Part shown: positions 50,904 to 62,110 of the stretch, piece after piece
Layout: every line of letters begins with the position of its first letter
Numbering within the stretch: the first letter of the stretch is position 1
Notes under the pieces: model-generated
What the model was told of the DNA's origin: nothing
Seen by the model: only the letters and a program-made list of their open reading frames with translations
The model's database searches: none
Assembly (NCBI GenBank): GCA_018907035.1
Contig: JACCIC010000001.1
Span: forward strand, 3,494,001 to 3,558,000
Length of the DNA stretch: 64,000 nt
Source: Sycobia sp. Sy_11
Lineage: Eukaryota; Arthropoda; Insecta; Hymenoptera; Epichrysomallidae
Direction of reading: 5' to 3'
Translations under genes and position numbers: made by a program

Positions 50904-53900
50904 GTGAGTATTCATATTATATATTTCAACCTTAAGATTATTTTTTTCTAAAAAGTTATTGTGTCAAATTGATTTAATTCCACACCATAAATTGACGATA
51001 GATTAATTACTAAATTGGTGTTACTAAAAATTTATAAAAATTCAATTACAATAAATTTCATTATTAGCCTCTATGATACAGCCTGATGTTATCAGAGTAA
51101 CTAAAATTGTACAAACATTCTTTCTTTTGTAATACTATTCAGAAATTTTTCATTCTTTGAAACATATTAACGTTTATTTACATGTGATGAATATTATAGT
51201 TAATACGTTTATATTGTGTAAAAAGACGTAGTTGGCAAAGCGTTTTGTCTTAAAAAATATTGTTATCTTAGCCCTATTTAGAATTTTATATTCACACAAT
51301 ATCCTTGAATATTTCTAATCAGATATATATATATTGTTTATTGTTCGCTAATTTTCATATAAGGAATTGAAAAATATGTAATCATTATCTAACTGCAGAA
51401 TAACTTAATTTTGTAGTAATAAAATTATCTCACAATAGAATAGTAATCACGCCAATCCAAAAATTTATTTTTTCTTCCACAATCAATTTCTTCTATGTAT
51501 TCCGAATACTGACAAATGCATAAAAACATAATAGTAAACATACACTGAATAGTAATTAATATGTTCATTTAACAATACTCAAAGTGTCATTCTACAGATG
51601 CCGAAGATCATTTATGAAATTTGGTTATAATATTTATGTAGATTAAACATTGACATCATTGCAATAGCTTATTCTGAATTAGGTTACTTTGTTCGTATAA
51701 AATTTCCTATGCATTAATTTGACTGAATTTCAAGATAAATGAATTGATGCATAAAAATCAGTTTAGAATTTACAGAATTTAGACAGATATATCGAAAAAC
51801 GAGGGAAGGGGGTTCTGTTTGTTCTGAAAGCTTTCTTCTATGTAGAGAGTAAGTTCAATTAAAATATTTCCGCACTACTGACCTTTTTGAGATTCACTTT
51901 GACTTTGCGCGAGAAGTTTATAGTCTTTAGTCATTGTTGTAGGCGATTCTTTAATCATATTTGTAGTACCTTACAACTAAATAAAATTAGTGAGATTGAT
52001 CGATAAGAATAATTTTTTAAATCGAATGCACATATCACTGAGTCAGTTTAAAGGGAAAAATTTGAGAAGATTACATTTCAATGTATCTATCTAGAAGGAT
52101 TCATTTCTAATTGGTGGCATGATTTTTTAAAGCAGAATAATTTATACGAGCAGGGCGTTGTAAGGTTTTAAATAAAATTTAAACATCTAAATCAAATAAA
52201 AGATCTAAAGCAAGAATCACTTCTCTAAAATCAAATATGGCGTTATAAGATTTTTTCTAATTCTTAAATGCTAGGTTGGGTTCTATTTTTTTATCTAGGC
52301 AGTAAGCATCCCACCAAGTCATGGGATTTTTCTTCATCTGCATTAATCAACGGAAAATAGTCCAAGCCCCAAGTGTCATCGATTACTTCGAAGCTAATTT
52401 TATTTGCAGTAATATTTTTAGAAATTATTATTAGGCGTAAATTGAATTTCTTATTTCTATAAAAGTCAACGCGTGAAAGTATTTCTATAATATACATAAA
52501 TAATTGAGTAACTATTATTGACATTAAAAACTTCCCATTGTTTGAGCCATTATGGGAACGATTCCAGGTAGTATAATGAGCATTAATGTATTCAAGAATT
52601 AAAGAATAAGCAATTTAGTTCCATGCGTTTTTAGTTATTTCAGGCGCTTGTTTTACAGAAACATTTAAATTTGGAATTCGGTAACATATTATTAACTTAA
52701 ATTCTAGCGCGGGTTTGGTTATTCTTATCCCGTAAAATTGTTTTTGTTGTACTTCTAGTCAGATAGTTATTTTACTAAATTCAATATTACTATTAATATA
52801 TGTTCTTATTAATATTAATATATCTTTGTCTTTTCTGAAGCAGTTGTAGCCGGTGAATTTTATTTCATACTTATTTTGAGAGCTCAGGTGCAACATGCAA
52901 AAGCGTCAAATTGATTTATAATCATACTAATTTCTTCTTTATGAGCATTAAGACTCCTTGTATTGCACTACAGAATTTAAATGGATTACTTAGTTCGACA
53001 TTTGATTTGTCTGAATAGTTTTATGTGTTTCATCCATTATTGTTCTGGTGTAGTATTATGATTGTTAGTCAAAATATGATCCCTTGTATTTTTTGTAGAC
53101 TTCGTGTAATTCTGTTTTGGAGAAGTCTGTCTATTATTTGATTATATGTATTCTTTAGTGTTCCTATAGATTTCCAAACTGTGGTTTATATACTTTTGTA
53201 CATAATCGAATATGTTAATTTTTCTCTGTACCTGTTGTACGCCTGTAGAAAGTGGAAGATTCTATAAATGGGAACTAGAGGTATATAGAATATTTTTTCA
53301 TATCGTGTTTAGTTAGTGCTAATGCTAGTATTTCTTCGACAATTATACTCAGTTCAGTTTGTCTTATTGTAGGCATTTTACTTCGATAGTTTTGTATATG
53401 TTGTTATATTTTTGAATTGACTTCTTTCATTCGTGAAGTCTTCATTATTAAATTATTGTTGAGAATGAGGTTCAGTGGTTCATTCAGTTTCTGTTCGAGA
53501 TGAGACTGAGTCTTCTACTTTTAGATTAGTTTTTGGAACTTAAAATTGTTTTGATTTTGTAAATATTAATGTATTAAAATGTAATATAACTCATGATGGA
53601 TTTCTCCGTATTTATTTGATAAATGACTTGAAATTTTTACTGCTCGCGATTATTGGAGCTTCTGAATCAACTTGAGAATGTTCCTCAATGGTTTTCTTAT
53701 ATGCCTCAATGTCTCTAGTTTCGCAGATGGTCTATGGTTGGATTAATAAATATTTTTTTATTGATCTTACAGTCCAATTAATTTAATCTAAAAATAAAAA
53801 AATAAATAAAAATAAAAATAAATAAAAATAAAATAAAAATTAAAAATAAAAATTAAATTAAAAATTAAATTAAAATTATAATGACAGTCAGACTGTCCTT

Positions 53901-56900
53901 GTTTACATTCACCCCCGTAGACTAATCTGAAAATAAAATATTAGCTGAAAAAATTCTTTGTTAGTAAAGTGCAGTCTACTATGATTGTATTTTATACTAT
54001 ATAGGATTATGGACTATATACTATATAAGAATATATAGGATTATGGATCATATAGTTATATAGTTATACGCAATTGATTCGCTATCTTACATGTCAAAGT
54101 CTTGCGATCATTACGTAAGTAATATAAGTCTTCTGAAGCCTATCCCATGCAGAACCTTGAATGTTCGTTTTAGCGCTTCCAGAGAATCTATTCCTATCAT
54201 CGGCACATTGGCGCACCCAAAATTTAGATCAACTCCAGCGTCTGAGAGATCTCTGTCATAGAATATGTAAAAATCTACATACTTCTAGGCGGTATGAACA
54301 TAAATCTTACCATAAAAAAACAATTCATTCCGTGGAATTCTAGTAACTATTTCCACCATGGTGTTCAGTCAAAATACCGAATGATCCATTATTTGTTCGT
54401 TCATAAGCCGAAATACATTGGTGTTTATAGACTTCGTGAAAAATCAAATGATTACTCTCAAATACTATCGTTTTAATGAATTTTGCATAAATTGTAGTTT
54501 TCATAATGATTTGGTAGGGTCCTTTGAAAATTAACTGATAACAGATTAAAAAACACATAATAGTATTTAAAATAATATTAGGAGTGTGAATAAGTCTGTC
54601 CCGTTTTTTGTAAGAGATGGCGCCACCAATACTGTGCGAGTATTCAATGGTTACATATGTCATAATCAAAGCTTATTCATATGTCAACAATTCCATACTA
54701 ACACATTAGTTAAAATTTTTTCGCATCATAAATTTTTGATATCGTGAAAATGTCGAAATTTGAGCCGAGTCGACGTCATTTGCGGGAAGTTTCACTTTAT
54801 TGGTTCAATTTGAAGAAATCTGCTGCCGAGACGCATCGATTGCTTCAGGAGGCTTATGGAGAAGGTTGTGTCGATGATTCAAGTGTTCGCGGATGGTTTC
54901 GACGCTTCAAAAGCGGTGATTTCGACGTGGAAGACAAGGAGCGTTCCGGGCGGCTGCAAATCTTTGAAGATCGAGAATTGGCGACTTTGCTTGATGAAGA
55001 TTCTTGTCAAACGCAAGAAGAACTTGCTGAAGCATTGGGAGTTGACCGAACAACCATTTCCAAGCGTTTGAAAGCCATGGGAATGATCCAAAAGCAAGGA
55101 AATTGGGTGCCGTACGAACTGAAGCTGAGAGACGTCGAACGGCGTTTTTTCACTTGCGAACAGCTGCTTCAGCGACATAAAAGAAAGGGTTTTCTGCATC
55201 GTATCGTGACTGGCGATGAAAAGTGGATACGTTACGATAATCCGAAGCGAAGAAAATCATGGGGACTACCCGGCCATGCATCATCATCGACGGCCAAGCC
55301 AAATATTCATGGCGCCAAGCTCATGCTCTGTATATGGTGGGACCAGCTAGGTGTGGTTTACTATGAGCTTCTGAAACCGAATGAACGGATCACAGGCGAG
55401 GTCTATCGACGACAATTGATGCGTTTGAGCCGCGCACTGCGAGAAAAACGGCCACAATACTCCGACAGGCACGACAAAGTTATTTTGCAACATGACAATG
55501 CTCGCCCACATGTTGCACCGCCGGTGAAAACATACTTAGAAACGCTCAAATGGGAAGTCCTACCCCACCCGCCGTATAGTCCAGACGTTGCTCCGTCTGA
55601 TTACCATCTCGTTAGATCGATGACGCATGGCCTGTCTGACCAGCACTTCCATTCCTACGAGGAAGCCAAAAAATGGGTGGATGACTGGATAGAGGCCAAA
55701 CCGGTCGAATTTTTTCGCAACGGGATTCGCATGTTGCCAGAAAGATGGGAAAAAGTTGTAGCTAGCGATGGCCAATACTTTCAATAATTCATTTGTAACC
55801 ATTTTTTCACAATAAAGGCTCAAAATTTGAAAAAAAACGGGAAAGACTTATTCACATACCTGATAATAATAATAATAATTAAAAAAGTTTAAAAATATTT
55901 AAAATTTTTAAATATTAAAACATCTTTTTTATTAGTTTTAGCCTTGAACGAGGAAGCTATTATAGGTGGTAGCTTGGGCAAAATAACTGTTTTTAAACAC
56001 CAGGCTGCAATTATAGGCAGAAATAATTTCTCTAGAGATTTGGAATTACTTTGCGGTGCTGGTATCATCCATAATTTCTTCGTATTATCAGCGGCACACT
56101 GTTTTTTCGATTCTTCCAATGAGTACAGGAAATTATCGTATTTAGTCGTTGCTGGAGCCAACGATTTAAAGGTTGAGTTGGGTGTTCGAATTGAAGTCGA
56201 CCTAATATATCTGCCTTTCTACAACAGAAGTACTTCTTTATACGATATTGCAATAATAAAGGTTAGTCCATTTATTTTCGATAATGTAAATTATCTATTG
56301 AAAACGATTCCGCCGATGTACATACGTAGATAAGTATAGATGCATTGTGCATTTCAATACATAATTAGTACCAGCTGCTGAAAAAATAAAAACTTTCGTT
56401 TTTAAATCTTCATACCGATTAAGGAAAAATACAATAAAAGTATGTTCTTACGCATTAGTTGAAGGAAAGTTTGGATCTTGAACATAATCGAAAACTGCAT
56501 AAATTAGAATTAACCTTTCCTGTTGAGGAAAGATATGGAAATATCTTTCTTGTATCTGGGTATGGAGCTTATAAAGTTAAAACTACAATCAATCCTCTTA
56601 CTGGAAAGGAACAACGAATTCAGCACAATACAAATCTGATTTTGCAATATGGAATTGTTAACTTGGTCGATTCTTGGAGATGTGAAGGTATCGCGTCTGT
56701 AAATTCTTATCATAGGCAGCTATGTGGCTTACTTGTATCAAATAATCCAGATGAGCCTGCAGGACTTTGTAAGGTAAACTCTATGAAATATTTCTTAAAA
56801 CATGAACACATATTTTACATATTATAAAGCAATAAATAATGTTTGTTACATAACGTTTATATTTTTGAACATTGTGGATGGTTTAATTAATCTGTTAAAA

Positions 56901-59096
56901 ATGAAGTAGGATTCTAAGAGTAACATAGAGACCATAGTAAGAAAGGATATCTAAGATGTGCTGTTCAGAATAATGAAGTATGTTATAAATGTCATGAAGA
57001 AATAATATAATGTCATTGAAATGAATTTGACTGAAGGCAATAATTAATTTTATCTGAATTGGTGCAAGCCCATTAAAATATAACCATGCACTGAGTATAG
57101 ATAGAAACTAGATATTCGTGTTTAACTTCTAAAAAGGCATAAAAAGTAATTATGAAAACAAACATTGAATTATCTTCCGGAAGTCTTGTCGAGTTAGAAG
57201 AATCAAAACTTTTTCCGTTTTCAAAAAATATAAGAGAATTATTGTAGAAAGGTCAGACAGGAACAAGAAAGCATACAATCTAGTGAAGGTATTCTTTCTG
57301 TGGTTTATAGATAGCTGAAAGAAAGCATCGGAAAGAAAAATGTTATAAAATTACGCATATATTTGAATTACAAGAGAATTATGTATATTACACTATAAGT
57401 TAATTGCATATGGTCTGCCGGTCAAATATAATCGCATCAAGTACAGAAGCCTAAGAGAAAATCCGGGTAAAAACTGCAATTAGTAATTGCTATTTACCTG
57501 AACTCCGACACATATGCGCATGAAGCACGTAACATTATTTATACATTATAAAATATATGGGCTAATTAAAAATGATCATTATTATGAAGTAAATCCTTAT
57601 AATTAAATAATATATAATAATGAATGAAAGACTACATATATAATATAATACACAAGTGTTCATAAGCATGAAACTCATCCACGGAGTGCATAACTTTTTT
57701 TTACAAATAGACATAAGGATTTGAAATATATGGATTTGGTTACATTTCGTGGCTCCAAGTAAAAGAACGCTGTTATTCATATATTAGAAATGCTATATGT
57801 TGAATAAAATAAAGGTACCAGAACTTACCTGTAAGTACCAGAACTAACAGGCAGGATCTATCATTATTTAAATTCAAGATACTATGGCATAGAATGCATT
57901 ACATAATGTGATGTAATTTCTACGGGATGAACTAAGTAGTTGAATAGTTGAAGAAGGGTTCAAGACAAACTGAATAAAAAATAGAGGGACCAACTGGGCG
58001 TATCACAAAAGTAATCCTGGGCATGATCCTTTCAAAGAATAAATTATAACCTAAAGATGTTAGAGTAAGTATTGTCCATTATTATGCAGACTAGTACCAA
58101 GTTGAGCATACATCTATACAAGATAAGGAAAGCATAGGTCAGTTAGTAATTCAGATGCTGTATTTCAAATGGGTGAACTACGTTGTAGTTTTTATACGAG
58201 AGATCGAAAATTTCAGATTAATTTAATTTTCAGAGTAATTATAAAATTATAGATATTCGTTAAAAGACGTCATTTTAAATTAATAAGACCGGTATAAAAA
58301 TTATAAGGAAGGCTTAATGACCCTTAAATGGAGTGTTAAATGTAACCCTTAAATGTAACCAAAATATTTTATTATGACTTGACACGAATCGTCATTAAGA
58401 AAAAGGTAGTATATTGATCTATTTATGTGAGTTTATTCATTAACTTTTGTTTTTTTTATGTTGACTTTTCGGTTTTCCAGAAAGTCCTTATCAAGGTCGT
58501 AAAAATAACATTCGCCAATAGGTGAATAGTATACTTTTTATTTATAAAAATTATAAATCAACAGAAATGAAAAAGGCGAAATTCACAGCTTAGATATTAA
58601 TAACGTTCTAAAGAAACCTTGCACCTTTGTCAATAGTAATAGTTAAAAGTATAAAAAGTGTACCTTTCACATAGTGAAGAAAGTTATCGTTACGGCCTTG
58701 ATAAGGTCTTTCTACGAAATCGTTGGAATAAACAAATGTTAATAAATAAACCAGCTTGCATAGATCAATTTGTTTTCTTTTTTCAATTAGTGTATTACAA
58801 AGCAAGCAAGTATTAATACTCTAATAAATCATCTTTGTTATATTCGTAAGGTTACGAATAATAATATGGACAACTGTTGAAAATATATTTTATGATAAAA
58901 GCAATGCAACGTTCTGAAAATTAAGAAATAAGAGAAAACATTAAACCGTAAGTACTGCATACCATGTAACAAAATTTTTTACAAACAAATGCCATTCTAC
59001 CAACTATCAAAGTATATGTAAATATCTATATGATTATTCATATTTTTAAATAAATCAATGGATTATTTATTTTGAAAGTACAGCCATAACTGATCA

Positions 59097-59161
<65 letters not shown>

Positions 59162-59671
59162 CAGATCACTATAGCAATATTCAAACATCATATTTGTTGT
59201 CAAAACGTATATTATTATTATACCTAGCAGTAGTCGAGTATATCGATAAAACGTATTGTATACGAATTTATGCATATACTTCTATCCCATTGCAGAGCAA
59301 AATTGATTCTCTTATGTGTAATTGCTTATCACAATTTTTCGCTCTTTTCAAGAGTTAACTCATCTGTAATAGTATATGTTTATATCTTTTCTGTCACTTG
59401 TCGTACGTATTTCAATATAAATTATTACTTCTAAAAATTTATATTATTTCTTTTCGAATAGGGCGATCGTGGAAATCCACTTATTAGCGGTAGGACACTG
59501 ATTGGAATCGCCAGCAAGGGTCCTGTGAATTGCGACAATCGCTCGAGAGGCAGCATATACACGAACGTAACAGTTTACGCCGACTTAATTGAAGGGATCG
59601 TAAGAGGAAAGATGAAACATCTGACATCTAGGATAACTGCTTATCGTAATTTACCATACGTATGCTATTAA
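50840..59671 (+). CDS. Secreted serine protease homolog SPH2, 4 exons, mariner in intron 1
   Basis: Rebuilt from exons 50840-50903, 55942-56261, 56459-56773 and 59462-59671, all with GT/AG introns; 302 residues. The signal peptide starts MARYNIPLYVFLTSVTG. The mature S1A domain starts IIGGS at residue 28. It aligns to SPH1 without gaps through residue 240. His74 (SAAHC) and Asp123 (YDIAIIK) are kept, but GDRGNP puts Arg236 at the Ser195 position and Asn in place of Gly197. Position 189 is Gly. All three core disulfides are present, plus an extra Cys one residue before the C-terminus. It is a non-proteolytic homolog, probably secreted into haemolymph or venom (inference). Intron 1 (about 5 kb) contains a complete mariner. 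The gene is a tandem duplicate of SPH1. Confidence 0.88.
50904..54575 (+). other. SPH2 intron 1, part upstream of the mariner
   Basis: About 3.7 kb, AT-rich, with an A-rich simple repeat at 53.8 kb. Short frames at 52.3 and 54.2 kb carry no motif. Confidence 0.55.
53789..53880. repeat. (AAATA)n/(TTAAA)n A-rich repeat
   Basis: About 90 bp of AAATA and AAATT units within SPH2 intron 1. It could be the tail of a retroelement, but no body was recognised. Confidence 0.85.
54578..55863 (+). mobile_element. Complete Mos1-type mariner in SPH2 intron 1
   Basis: A 1286-bp element. It is flanked by TA on both sides (54576-54577 and 55864-55865), the mariner target duplication. The ends are inverted repeats of about 28 bp: the left starts TTAGGAGTGTGAATAAG and the reverse complement of the right starts TCAGGTATGTGAATAAG, both continuing into CCCGTTTTTT. 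Inside is one uninterrupted transposase reading frame. Only minor mismatches separate the ends, so the insertion looks fairly recent and could be autonomous. It lies in the same orientation as SPH2. Confidence 0.95.
54750..55787 (+). CDS. Mariner transposase, 345 aa, DD34D
   Basis: Cut-and-paste transposase of the Tc1/mariner superfamily. The start is ATG at 54750; the reading frame stays open slightly further upstream but with no ATG. It has paired N-terminal helix-turn-helix regions (about residues 1-110), the linker WVPYEL (WVPHEL in relatives), then the catalytic core. Asp156 lies in TGDEKW, Asp249 in QHDNARPH and Asp284 in YSPDVAPSDYH, with 34 residues between the last two. Length and aspartate positions equal those known for Drosophila Mos1 (345 aa; D156, D249, D284). 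No stops or frameshifts are seen. Leu-to-Val in YSPDLAP and Phe-to-Val in DYHLFRS are the only odd motif changes noted. Activity is not shown by sequence alone. Confidence 0.95.
   Translation: MSKFEPSRRHLREVSLYWFNLKKSAAETHRLLQEAYGEGCVDDSSVRGWFRRFKSGDFDVEDKERSGRLQIFEDRELATLLDEDSCQTQEELAEALGVDRTTISKRLKAMGMIQKQGNWVPYELKLRDVERRFFTCEQLLQRHKRKGFLHRIVTGDEKWIRYDNPKRRKSWGLPGHASSSTAKPNIHGAKLMLCIWWDQLGVVYYELLKPNERITGEVYRRQLMRLSRALREKRPQYSDRHDKVILQHDNARPHVAPPVKTYLETLKWEVLPHPPYSPDVAPSDYHLVRSMTHGLSDQHFHSYEEAKKWVDDWIEAKPVEFFRNGIRMLPERWEKVVASDGQYFQ
55942..56261 (+). CDS. SPH2 exon 2 (IIGG start, His, Asp)
   Basis: The exon starts after the acceptor TTTTAG and encodes LNEEA-IIGGS through DIAIIK, 106 complete codons as in SPH1. 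It keeps the AAHC histidine and the catalytic Asp. The 3' end of the mariner lies 78 bp upstream, so the acceptor and polypyrimidine tract are intact. Confidence 0.87.
56459..56773 (+). CDS. SPH2 exon 3
   Basis: The exon starts after GCATTAG and encodes 105 residues from LKESLDLEHN to PAGLCK, with the donor AAG|GTAAAC. It is colinear with SPH1 exon 3, including SGYGA, KTTINP and QLCG. Confidence 0.87.
56774..59461 (+). other. SPH2 intron 3
   Basis: A 2.7-kb intron, four times the SPH1 counterpart (0.68 kb). It carries the (AT)31 tract and no recognised element. Confidence 0.6.
59100..59161. repeat. (AT)31 microsatellite in SPH2 intron 3
   Basis: Longest uninterrupted TA tract of the window, 300 bp upstream of SPH2 exon 4. 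Confidence 0.97.
59462..59671 (+). CDS. SPH2 exon 4 (Ser-to-Arg active site, C-terminus)
   Basis: The exon starts after the acceptor TTCGAATAG. It reads GDRGNPLISG, then VNCDN and SIYTNV, and ends PYVCY-stop. AATAAA at 59734-59739 is a plausible polyadenylation signal about 60 bp after the stop. Confidence 0.87.
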   Translation, partial: GDRGNPLISGRTLIGIASKGPVNCDNRSRGSIYTNVTVYADLIEGIVRGKMKHLTSRITAYRNLPYVCY

Positions 59672-59739
59672 GGATCTTTATATCAAGGCGCATACCTTAA
59701 CATTATATTAGTATTTGTAGGAAACTTCGTTGAAATAAA

Positions 59740-60549
59740 TGTTTTTCATTTTTAATATTATTAGAAAGTTTATATTTTCAAATTTAATTAATATTATATA
59801 TAGTAATAGAAATAAATAAAAAAATCAGATGTCTAAAGTGAAAATAATGTATATCTAATTTCGCATTCTTAAAATCCGCTTCATGAAAAGTTTGGAAACT
59901 ATTTATAATGTCTGGTTCAATTCTGTAAATGCCTAATGAATTTCCAGAACATATATCAAATTGCATAATTTAGAGGGGTAAAAAATGCTTGATAATTGAT
60001 AAAACTTCTAACACAATACAACTTCACGATTGTTAGAAAATTACGGCCGGAAAAACAAAAAAATTCTAATAGATTACGAATTAATAAGAAATGCCAAATT
60101 TTTCTGAGTAATTCCAAATTTCCTAACACATGACACCGGCTTTACTAAAAACTGCCAGACATTGATACTCAGAAGCTTAAGAATGACTTTTGCCAATGTC
60201 TGTCAAATTCCTGTCTAGCAATTTTCTTTTACCATCAAACTTCGAATTTGAACGTAAGCATGTGAAAATGAAAATATCGACGTTACATTTCAATGGATTT
60301 TACCAGAAGCCATTATATGTGGTAATGTCAAATCTTTACTTCTTACAACCATACCTTCTAACGTTGCATTAAAGCAAATTAACTATTCACTTCGCCTAGT
60401 ACGGCCTGTTCAAGCTCCCGTTAGAAATACGATCCTGATTTTTCTATTACACTCATTTATAAGTCAAAATTTATAACAAAGCATCGGATGATCGATGAAA
60501 TAATTCACAACTGCGATGATATTTACTGATATCGGGCCAAACTAAAAAT
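59740..60549. other. No gene seen after SPH2
   Basis: AT-rich spacer between SPH2 and the right CpG-rich island. Confidence 0.55.
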
Positions 60550-61043
60550 CAAAATGAAACACGGATCTTATTGCTTCTTCGATTGCAACGCTTCGCCGAC
60601 CTCCGTTCCGAGCCCCTTTAAACTGTCTAATTCGACCAATCGCCACATCCTGATCGATCCCCGCGCAAAAAACTCGAAAGGTAATTACCATTCGTCGACT
60701 CCTTTGTTTCCGCGTTCGCGATCCCCCGCGGGTGGGGGAACGTGATGATGGCGGTCTCGTGCGAGGCACGGCGTAATCCCGCCTCCCTCCTCCCGAGACA
60801 TCTCGCAGCCGATTTGAGGTATAAATTAGCTAACGCGTTAACAGCTGAAACATCCTGGTGTTTAACAACAAAAAAATGTACATCGGCGCGAGGGGTGTTT
60901 GGGAGAGGGGGCTGCGAGTGAAAGCTCGGTATAGAAAAGAAAAAACACGGCATGATCACGGTCTGAGCTTCGGTGCTGCCGCGACTGTGTACAACAGCAC
61001 TTTTTTCTCCCCACCTGCGGTCGGAACAATTGAAGCTCCTCCG

Positions 61044-61045
<2 letters not shown>

Positions 61046-61090
<45 letters not shown>
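61046..61090. repeat. (GA)22 microsatellite
   Basis: Near-perfect GA repeat inside the right CpG-rich island. Confidence 0.96.
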
Positions 61091-61096
<6 letters not shown>

Positions 61097-61415
61097 CGAG
61101 AAGCAAGCTCGAAATTGCGCGTTCCAGAGCGGAAAACGCATTCGAGGTGGCCGCCCTCCCCCCTCCGTTCCACCGACAGTTACACATAAAGGGCTGTGCA
61201 TTATATATAAAAGGGACGCGCGATTCTCAGGAGGCCAGACCACCGCGACGCGATGGCTCCCACGGGTAACCTCCCCCACCTCATCCTCCCTCCCCATTCT
61301 CCTCCTCCTTGTTCCTCCTTTTTCTCCGCCACTTGCGGGAGCGCGCCAGCAAAAAGCGGCGCCCGCTCCGTGCGCGCGCTCGCGCACGCGCACGTTACGC
61401 GGATTTTCGAGGTGA

Positions 61416-61416
<1 letters not shown>

Positions 61417-61450
<34 letters not shown>
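61417..61450. repeat. (CT)n microsatellite
   Basis: CT repeat with one TT break, 330 bp from the GA tract on the same island. Confidence 0.94.
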
Positions 61451-61452
<2 letters not shown>

Positions 61453-61799
61453 CTCGCTCGTTTCTCGTCTCGCTCTCTCGCGATGATGTCCTGGTCGGAT
61501 TTCTCGAATTAGCGCGAAGCGAACCGCCGCTGCACGGGCCGATGCCCGCGGTTACACTCTATAGAATGAATGAAAGAGTGAGAAAGAGAGAGTGAGAGAG
61601 CGCGCACCGATATTCCACGTGATGAATTGCCCGTGCTATGGGACTCAAATTCAATTACTTTTTTTTGGCCTTCGAAAAACGGCGGGCGGCTGTGGGGTTG
61701 AGAAGGACCCTTTTTCTGCCTCGCTTTACGCTTTATAAAAGCGACGCGCTTCCGTCAATTACTTTCGGCTCGGCCGGCAGAGGAAGAAAAGGCGGAGGA

Positions 61800-61829
61800 T
61801 ATATATGTATATATATATATATATATATA
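61800..61829. repeat. (AT)n microsatellite, one interruption
   Basis: AT repeat broken by one GT unit. Confidence 0.93.
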
Positions 61830-61917
61830 GTGAAGTATAGGAGGAAGACGCTAAGGACACGAAGACGCAGAGGAAGAGAAACAAATTTGATACATTTAAC
61901 GCGCATATTGCGGTTGG

Positions 61918-61921
<4 letters not shown>

Positions 61922-61973
<52 letters not shown>
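61922..61973. repeat. (TA)26 microsatellite
   Basis: Perfect dinucleotide repeat. Confidence 0.97.
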
Positions 61974-61976
<3 letters not shown>

Positions 61977-62110
61977 GAGATTTTCTTACGCTCACCAGAC
62001 AGGCGTATTATACACATCAAAGTTTGAAATGTGCGTGGAGTTATTTGACCAGGTATAGTGCTCTGACGTATATGCTTCGCGTTCGTTGCGTATAAACAAG
62101 CTTGCTCGAT

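Larger units (their letters stand above)
60550..62110. promoter_or_regulatory. CpG-rich island with GA, CT and TA tracts
   Basis: A third island with the same make-up: CpG-rich sequence around (GA)22, a CT tract and two (TA)n tracts. It contains TATAAAAG at 61206, 47 nt before an ATG at 61253 in a good start context, opening a 77-codon frame (MAPTGNLPHL) that runs into the CT tract. That frame is probably not a real protein, but the island could be a promoter. Confidence 0.35.

Noticed and set aside
60627..61415. Frames of 103-186 codons around the GA and CT tracts
   Set aside because: Their longest parts are RERERE or LSLSLS coded by the repeats, on both strands at once.
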